Assembly: GCA_039000515.1 (NCBI GenBank)
Contig: JBCFYV010000935.1
Span: 59,744,346 to 59,808,345 of the forward strand
Direction of reading: 5' to 3'
Length of the DNA stretch: 64,000 bases
DNA from: Timema cristinae
Taxonomy: Eukaryota; Arthropoda; Insecta; Phasmatodea; Timematidae
Every line of letters starts with the position of its first letter. The stretch's first letter is position 1. The notes under the pieces were generated by a model, which searched no databases, was not told where the DNA came from, and was given only the letters and a program-made list of their open reading frames with translations. Of the stretch, positions 57,972-64,000 are shown in pieces. The translations under genes were made by a program, and so were the position numbers.

Positions 57972-60900
57972 CACTGCATGTTACTACCCGTTCGGGTTGT
58001 ACGCATTTACGTAATGTGTAATGGTAGGGTGATTGTGAGATGAAATGGAGGACCTACAGTTTAACGTGGGATCCGAACCACGGTGGAGGCCTGGCATTCC
58101 CCACATTCACAAGTTGTGATTAATACACGTCTTGTCAGAGGTGAAGGAAGGGTTTGGTAATCAGATAAATCTGTGCCAGGACCGAGGATTGAACCCGGAC
58201 TCTCAGCACAGAAGTTCAACACCTTACTCCTAGACCACCAGGTCACCTAAGAGTTTATTAAGTACCCAAACCGTTTTTAAAATGTTTGTTATTCATATTT
58301 AGTTCAAATAAAGATATTTGTAAAGCTCAATTTTCTTTTCATTTCATTTTTGAAACGCTGAAGGTTTGTAGATTATTATGCTATGATTAAAAGAAGATTT
58401 TCTGTGAATCTACAACAAAATAAATGGTATTTGCACTAACGTTTCTGTAAAAACCAATATTAAATTAAATAAATGGTACAATACAATACTACTTAAGCAT
58501 TGCTTAAAGCTATATCCATCTTCAGTTAGATATAGTGATTACAATGCACTAATGCCTCTGCTATGGGTTATAGTTGTTGCTTTCATTGGTCTGTCTGTCT
58601 GTCTGTCTCACTTATGTCTCTGACAAATATAAAAGTGACAGAGGATACTAGTAATAACATTCAATATACAGCCAGTCCCTGTGTTGAATGGAGTGAAGGT
58701 GTCTCTTGTAGGGTCAGTTGGTGGCTTGGCAGACTGATGTGGATAGTACCTTCTGGCTCAGTGAGGGAACTACCTCACTCCTCATTTCCATAGTACGCCT
58801 CTTCAGTGCTGCCTAGGATTTACAGCTGACAATTGAACTGTTGAGGATCCAGCCAACCTTTGGGTTGAGCACTATTCATACATCCCCGATTTTTATAGGA
58901 AACCACCGCCTCGGTGGCGATGTTGGCTACGCGCTTGTCGTGTTGAGCTCGAGTGCTAAGGACGGGGAGATCGAGGTTCGAATCTCGGTCGGGTGAACTG
59001 GGGGTGGTTTTTTCTAAATAGTTTTCCACTCCCCCTCACTTTCTCTAACTCAACCTTCCCAATTCCTAATCCATTAGCGTAATTAGTACTTAAAACGTAC
59101 AACCCGAACGGGTAGTAAGACGCGGTGCTATTTTTTTAAATATATATACACACAGGAAACCCACTTTTGACCAGTCACTAAAAGTTAATAAAAATAACAT
59201 TGCACAAATATATTTTATTTGATTCATTAATTAAAACTTTATCAAAGTTTCCAATAACTAATACTTCCAAATGGACCACAGATTACACTTTGTAGGGTAT
59301 TAAAAATTAAAATCATGGTCTATAATAAATAATAACAATATTTATAAATTTCTGTTTGCAAAGATTAAATAAAATACTTGGCTACAATCACTAACCTCTA
59401 TAATATTAAATTATAATTTAGTTTTGGTAGGTCTAAGAGCTCTTTACATTATGATTGTTTTGCATTTTAATTTGCATCCATGATTTTGATTTTAAATATC
59501 CCAATTGAATAGTTCTTAAGGTTTTATTGTTTGTGAAACTATCTATCTTGTGATAAATGTGTGGTTTTGTAGATAACAAATTCTTCTATCCTTTCATTAC
59601 TGGTCTATATTTATATCTCTTTGGTATTTCTACCTCAACTGGTAATTTATTTTCTTTTATATTGGTGTCTATATCCCTGTTTCTCTCACACACTCATATC
59701 ATTTAATTTATTAGATAAGTAGTGTTACAAAATATTTGCTACTTCTACTTAATGACTCATTGTATGACAACTCCTTGACATACAATCTTGTTGTGAGCAA
59801 ATGAAATAGTTCTGGTGAACTGTTCTCTCTTTTCCTAATTATTGACAAGTTTTCTGCACTTTACTGCCAGTGGAATTTCTTAAGATTGTTTTTGGTAGGT
59901 AATTTTTCTAGTTTTCTTTTGTTTATTGACACCATTACTTTTGATTTGAGTACCAGCAATATTGTAATATATATAATATTTTAAGTCATGTACCTACTGA
60001 CATAACTTTGTCTTAGAAAGTAGCTATACACCAAATACCTTATATATATTATAGGTATATAATTGAATATATATAATACATAACTTAATACATTTTTTAT
60101 AATACAATAAGAAATTATTATTATATATAGGCCATATTAATAATCTATTATTATTCAATCTTATTGTTATGTGTATATATATATAAGGTATTTGGTGTGT
60201 AGCTACTTTCTAAAACAAAAATTTATATCGGTAGGTACATGTTTTAAAATAACCAACTTGACTTAGGGCTGAGACAATGAATCTCCTTCGAAAGACAACA
60301 GTTCACTTCCTGTAAGCATCTAAAAACAAATATCATTTAAATGAGCTTTGTAGTCCCAGCCCTTAGAGCAAGACACTCAATTTTCTCAAACACAACATCA
60401 GGGTAGTTGAGTGAATCATAATGTATTAAATTATTTTACAACACATCTGGGATTGAACATGGTTCCCTCGGATTGTAAATTGTCATAACTGGCTGCTCAA
60501 CTAGAATATAAGGTATATAGTCTTAACAAATTATTACTTTTTTTTGTACGTGTCTTACAACTCGTTTGGCCTATCCGCATATTTACACCGAATGGGTAGA
60601 GCTGAGGAAATGTACCAGCATTTGTTTGGATGGGAAATTGTGAACTACCACCCTCAGTACACCTGACCGGAATGTGAACCTGTCACTAGGGTGGGGGTGA
60701 GAAACGTCATTGATAAATCACAAGTTAAAAACCACCCTTAGTACATTTGGCTGAAATTTGGATACCAACCGCTATTCTGCAAGACGGTGGGAGATACCTG
60801 CTTCGATGGCCACACAGTCTAAGGCATCACTCTCTTGTTAGACTAAACTGCCGATTATGGGGAGATCAGGTTTCGAATCTCAGTCGGTTGTACTAAGGGT

Positions 60901-63675
60901 GATTTTACACTCTCGCTCTATCCAAATATGGGTACACTTTGTCTGAAATTCCACCTTTATAATCACCAACTCATTAGCTTAATTAGTACATATACTTATA
61001 ACCTGAACAGGCAGTAGGGAGCGATGCTAAAAATAAGTGAGGAAATCTCACATGGCTAGTCGAATGGATATGATCTTTTAAAATGTAAAAGACCATTGAA
61101 TCTCCACTTGGTTTCTCACGCTCCATAACCTGCCACTGGTAATAATACAGCCTTAACCCTTAAGATGAGACTCTCTTACCCTGTGTCTAGCTTGAGATCA
61201 GAACAAAAATTATTCAGGGTAAGCCTATGCGACCCCAGGATTTTCATTCTCAAATTAAATTTTTCAGAAATAAAAATGGTTAACTGTGTGATAAAAACAA
61301 GTTAAATACATGTTTATTTAGTTTATAGAAATATTAACGCTATGAATTTCATATATTAATTTTATTTGGTTATAAATACCTGAATCTTAAATTCATGAAA
61401 TATATATATATATATATTATATATATTTTATTTACCATAATATTTATACACATTTGTTTTTTATCTATACAATTATGTTTTAAAATCCAAAAGTTTTCTG
61501 GGAAGCTCTCTTTGTGCTTGATTCGACTCAAAAAACTTGAGCTTGCTGCCCTCCAGTTTTATATTATTTCCTCCACAAAAGCGCAGGTATATTTTTCTAA
61601 ATCGAATATTTCATAATAAAAATGTTTCATATTATTGAATATGAATTGAATATTTTACAATGAAAATTTTATCAAATCATAATTAAATATCAGGTTAAAT
61701 AATATATATTTTTTTAGTCCATTAAAAAAATCAGGCCACTCAACCACGTTAAAATAATTTTGAAATATAATAATAAAAAAATATTCCCAAGTTTATATGG
61801 TCAAACCAGATGGATCCATACGGAATTCTTCAAAAGGTTAAATTTTCAAACATTTGACTTATATTCCAATTTCGAATTGAACTCCAACAACTCCAAATCT
61901 GAGATATATTTAGACTTGAAACTTTATATCCAATACAAATCTTTTTTAAATATTAAAATCTAGGCTTCTGAATCAAATACCAATCCCAAAAAAAGATTCA
62001 GAATTTCGAAGTTTCGCACTGGCTCATCTTGGGGATATCTAATCATCAGCCACAATAACATTTTGGGTGTTGTTACAGGGCAGTGTGCGGCATCCGCGGT
62101 AACACTCTGATCATAAACCTCCCAGGTAGTACCAAGGCATCTCAGGAGTGTTTAGAGAGCATCGCCATGTCGATACCCCACGCCGTGTCTGTCATGAGGA
62201 ACCGAATATTGGACGTAGAGGAGACGCATCAGAAGATGCACGGTGACTCTGCAACCCAAAATTCTCATAGTCACCATCACCACCATCACCACCACCATGC
62301 TCACAAAGTTGATCAAGAAAGCAAGGTTAGTGCTAAATATGGGACCCTCAAATTTTTTAATCCTCGAATCCTTATAGGATATTTGAAATTCAAGGCTTTG
62401 AGAGAATATCAGACTCAAGATTCGAAAAAAAAAAATCAAACGTTTAAGTTATAATTTGTTTTAGAGCTTTAAAACTACTTATTGCTGTTTCAACCCCAAC
62501 ATAATTGTTTGGAAAACTTAAACAATCAGACCCTAGACCAATAATTTAACAATTACTTCCTTTTTTTTAGATCCTACTGTTTCCAGCCTGTGGTCTGGGT
62601 CAGTTTTTTATTCAAGTTATATTTCTTAGACTATCGGCTTGCTAAGCCTGTCATAGATTCATATGCTTTATAATCTAACTTAAGACTAGAATGACCACAA
62701 CATCCAGTACCTGGCTGTTAATTTATCAATGTGAAAGGGTAAACCCATATTTCATCAATGATAAAAAAATTTGGCCATGCCGGAATCAAACCCGGGACCC
62801 TTAACTCAGCAGACACGCTACCAACTGAGCTAAGGTATTTTAATAATCAAGTGTATGAATCTTATAATGAACGCACTTTTTTTTACAAAAAAAAATTAAT
62901 ATTTAGGTACTTACTATTTATATTTTCTATCATTCTGTTATATTCCTATATCCTCTTATGTTTGAATTTTTTTCAAGATTCGACTTTGAAATTCTAAGCT
63001 AAAATTAATATTCAGATTTATAAAATATTGAATTTGACCTTTCTCTAGTTAATGTGTAACAAATTAAATTCGATGTTGCCAGCCTCCACCGTGGTTCGGA
63101 TTCCACGTTAAACTGTAGGTCCTTCATTTCATCTCACAATCACCCTACCATTACACATTAGCGTAAGTGCGTATAACCCGAATGGGTAGTAAGACGCGGT
63201 GCATAATAATAATAATAATAAATTCGATGTTAACTTTTTTCTTTTTTTCATTCTTGAATATTATTTTCCTGAATCACAAAATTGATCTTAAACATCTTCT
63301 AACACAATAACAAATTTTTGATTTGGCAAGCCATTTCACTTTTTTTTTTTTCCTTAGGAAGGGAGGCATACAATTTAAATTTTGGGAAAATCCTTTTAGG
63401 TAGATGTTAGTAAAGTGGCTCGGCGAGCTCGCACCTCCACGTACCCTCTGTTGGACGTCGACACAGCTCAGAGAATAGTTCTGGAACATGCAGAGCTCAT
63501 CGGTACGGAAACTGTCAAGTTTAAGGAAGCCTTAGGTCGTGTTCTTGCCGAGAACGTCCTGGCCAAGGATCCTCTTCCTCCGTTTCCCGCATCGATCAAG
63601 GATGGTTATGCGGTGATTGCATCCGATGGAGCAGGGCCCAGGACCGTGCTGGGGGACTCAACTGCTGGTGTCAAA
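53505..63675 (+). CDS. cin: gephyrin/cinnamon, molybdenum cofactor synthesis, 5' part
   Basis: The N-terminal MogA-like G domain adenylylates molybdopterin and the C-terminal MoeA-like E domain inserts molybdate; in insects the fused protein is called cinnamon. Coding exons in the window: 53505-53547, 55931-56070, 57695-57878, 62079-62325, 63400-63675, about 297 residues. The gene then continues beyond the right edge. G-domain hallmarks: FGILTVSDRCSE across the first junction, [34 protein letters not shown]. The linker (about 150-205) is histidine-rich. The E domain starts [11 protein letters not shown] and contains [14 protein letters not shown]. Junction phases all agree, with one GC-AG intron. 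One base is missing at 57,777-57,779. It starts 17.9 kb downstream of InR on the same strand with no apparent functional link. Confidence 0.94.
54540..54722 (+). mobile_element. SINE-E, 3' part
   Basis: CCTCATGAGGACGAATGAGG, TTTAGAAAACTAAATTTAAC, then GCAAATGTTGACACTATC and GCAGCAGCCGCTCGGTCGG, matching the SINE-E tail. Confidence 0.6.
54788..55047 (-). mobile_element. SINE-B with 11-bp target duplication
   Basis: Full reverse copy with an (AAT)n-type tail, AGCACCGCGTCTTACTACCC, and head complement ACGCCACTGAGGCGGG. ACTTAGTTAAA is repeated at 54,777-54,787 and 55,048-55,058. Confidence 0.9.
55590..55858 (-). mobile_element. SINE-E, full-length
   Basis: On the minus strand: tRNA-like head CCTCTGTGGTCTAATGGTCA, B box GGTTCAATTCCCGGC, body, then the tail complement of CGATGATAGTGCCAACATT. 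Confidence 0.72.
55931..56070 (+). CDS. cin: cin coding exon 2: G domain
   Basis: Reads (G)TTAGTGAT... giving [20 protein letters not shown] and ending VPDVKDEIK. Acceptor GTAATTAG, donor AAG|GTAGGT; phase 1 in, phase 0 out. Confidence 0.92.
56393..56610 (+). mobile_element. SINE-C (in cin intron 2)
   Basis: Decayed tRNA-like head (TTTAGCTCATTTGTTGACGT; CAGGTTTGATTTACGGC) followed by the complement of the SINE-C body (TTACAGTGATGAATTAATGG). Confidence 0.6.
56930..57180 (+). mobile_element. SINE-B variant (in cin intron 2)
   Basis: B box GGTTTGAATCCCGGTCAGGT, TTCCCACTCTCCTTTCACGC, and the tail remnant ATAGTAAGATGTGGTG. Confidence 0.62.
57695..57878 (+). CDS. cin: cin coding exon 3: G domain core, one base missing
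   Basis: Encodes [20 protein letters not shown] and GFSPRDVT. The run ACCC at 57,776-57,779 is then one base short: in the next frame the expected [13 protein letters not shown] continues to HAMLSR. The exon ends TCAAG at 57,878, followed by GCTAGT, a GC donor. With the missing base counted it is phase 0 in, phase 2 out. Confidence 0.9.
57911..58247 (-). mobile_element. SINE-A, full length, 12-bp target duplication
   Basis: (ATT)n tail from 57,912, full body, and head complement ending CCACCAGGTCACC. TAAGAGTTTATT is repeated at 57,899-57,910 and 58,248-58,259. The insertion is only 20 bp inside the intron. Confidence 0.93.
58260..58903. other. intronic DNA, (CTGT)n tract
   Basis: No element is recognised apart from a short CTGT repeat at about 58,592-58,607. 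Confidence 0.4.
58904..59131 (+). mobile_element. SINE-B (in cin intron 3)
   Basis: Head CCTCGGTGGCGATGTTGGCT, B box GTTCGAATCTCGGTCGGGTG, tail AACCCGAACGGGTAGTAAGA. Confidence 0.85.
59988..60241. mobile_element. MITE with about 64-bp inverted repeats
   Basis: CATGTACCTACTGA...GAAAGTAGCTATACACCAAA on the left is the near inverse of TTTGGTGTGTAGCTACTTTC...TCGGTAGGTACATG on the right. The core is very AT-rich. Confidence 0.72.
60545..60690 (-). mobile_element. SINE-B-like, shortened
   Basis: CAACTCGTTTGGCCTATCCG tail complement, CAGCATTTGTTTGGATGGG and the CCACCCTCAGTACACCTGAC block; no intact head. Confidence 0.5.
60795..61035 (+). mobile_element. SINE-B variant (in cin intron 3)
   Basis: Head GCTTCGATGGCCACACAGTC, B box GGTTTCGAATCTCAGTCGG, tail AACCTGAACAGGCAGTAGGG. 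Confidence 0.65.
62079..62325 (+). CDS. cin: cin coding exon 4: end of G domain, His-rich linker
   Basis: Reads [20 protein letters not shown] (molybdopterin-binding loop NLPGS), then a helix, then the linker with [13 protein letters not shown] at about 62,265-62,303. Donor AAG|GTTAGT; phase 2 in, phase 0 out. Confidence 0.93.
62625..62842 (-). mobile_element. SINE-C (in cin intron 4)
   Basis: Body complement (CATCCAGTACCTGGCTGTTA, TGTGAAAGGGTAAACCC), then the B-box complement (GGAATCAAACCCGGGACCC) and A-box complement (CTACCAACTGAGCTAAGG). This is the best-preserved SINE-C head. Confidence 0.78.
63078..63219 (+). mobile_element. SINE-A, 5'-truncated, 12-bp target duplication
   Basis: Starts at GCCTCCACCGTGGTTCGG and runs to the tail and (AAT)n. 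AAATTCGATGTT is repeated at 63,066-63,077 and 63,220-63,231. Lies in cin intron 4. Confidence 0.92.
63400..63675 (+). CDS. cin: cin coding exon 5: start of E (MoeA-like) domain
   Basis: Reads [20 protein letters not shown], then [20 protein letters not shown] and [10 protein letters not shown], ending STAGVK at the donor AAA|GTAAGT. 92 codons, phase 0 to phase 0. The remaining E-domain exons lie beyond the window. Confidence 0.95.
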
Positions 63676-64000
63676 GTAAGTGCAGGGTTTTGTGTTGATT
63701 TTATTGTGTCCGCTTATTTTCAAGGCAGGATCCATCCTTCTCACAATATCAATTAAACATTTGACTATTTAAGGTTAACAAGTCCAGGGGGGGGGGGGTC
63801 CTCAGTAAACTAAAAAGCTTACAATAAGGGACAAAGATTCCTTACCCCCCCCTTCCCCCCACACACACAATAACAACTTTAACAACTTTCTTGATTTATT
63901 CTATCCACCCTTATGATCATAAACTTTTTTAAAAACATATGCACCAAATTTGGGAACGTAATAAGTATAAATAAAACTACTACTTGTATGTATGAGGTTC
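63676..64000 (+). other. cin: start of cin intron 5
   Basis: Contains a G-run (63,787-63,798) and C-runs near 63,844-63,860. No further exon before the window ends. Confidence 0.7.

Larger units (their letters stand above)
57879..62078 (+). other. cin: cin intron 3 (GC-AG), 4.2 kb
   Basis: The donor is AAG|GCTAGT and the acceptor GTTACAG. Only this pairing gives [11 protein letters not shown] in frame; the nearby GT (57,883) would shift the frame. It holds SINE-A (57,911-58,247), SINE-B (58,904-59,131), a MITE (59,988-60,241) and two SINE-B-like copies (60,545-60,690 and 60,795-61,035). Confidence 0.82.

Noticed and set aside
58061..58246. Open frames of about 60 codons recurring with MKWRTY or NPGP-type peptides (also 8099, 13,414, 18,897)
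   Set aside because: They are chance translations of SINE-A bodies; the peptide similarity reflects the repeat family.
62780..62840. tRNA gene (A and B boxes present)
   Set aside because: The cloverleaf is incomplete and the sequence is the head of the repeated SINE-C family; the same applies to the SINE-A, B, D and E heads.

Overview
This window is AT-rich, intron-rich nuclear DNA of an animal, most likely an insect. The evidence is GT-AG introns, one insulin/IGF receptor gene, one eukaryotic-type fused gephyrin/cinnamon gene, and many tRNA-headed SINEs, LINE 3' ends and MITEs. I cannot fix the order; a hemipteroid insect is a guess. Two genes are certain and both lie on the + strand. LAYOUT: (1) 1-24,400 holds no certain gene. 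It carries one possible orphan exon (760-951), transposons and SINEs, a near-perfect 429-bp palindrome (4418-4846), a 39-unit 42-bp minisatellite (5977-7596), a possible promoter plus noncoding exon (about 10,330-10,514), and a 16-unit 35-bp minisatellite (23,840-24,395) that ends just before the receptor start codon. (2) 24,454-35,650 is a complete insulin-like receptor tyrosine kinase in six coding exons. The first five are small and the sixth is 3.25 kb and intronless, running from the L2 domain to the stop. The kinase part of exon 6 carries two compensating 1-nt frame disruptions. (3) 35,651-53,500 is about 18 kb of intergenic DNA with SINEs, a LINE remnant, a 1.65-kb long-terminal-inverted-repeat element (42,521-44,174) and MITEs. 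(4) 53,505 to beyond 63,675 is the 5' half of the molybdenum-cofactor synthesis gene cinnamon/gephyrin: five coding exons, one GC-AG intron, a histidine-rich linker and one 1-nt frame disruption. The gene runs off the right edge. HOW THE PARTS MAY WORK TOGETHER: the two genes have unrelated jobs (insulin/IGF signalling; molybdenum cofactor). The most provocative feature is that every unit of the 42-bp minisatellite upstream of the insulin receptor contains TTGTTTAC, the DAF-16/FOXO consensus. FOXO is known to activate InR transcription in Drosophila. The promoter-proximal 35-bp array carries TTCnnGAA, a heat-shock-factor-like half-palindrome. Both regulatory ideas are inference. Two abundant SINE families with different tRNA-like heads share the same 3' tail, so they probably use the same LINE machinery. 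Exact 9-12 bp target duplications show that at least one of these families moved recently. The three 1-nt coding indels, in two unrelated and otherwise intact genes, look more like assembly errors than pseudogenes.
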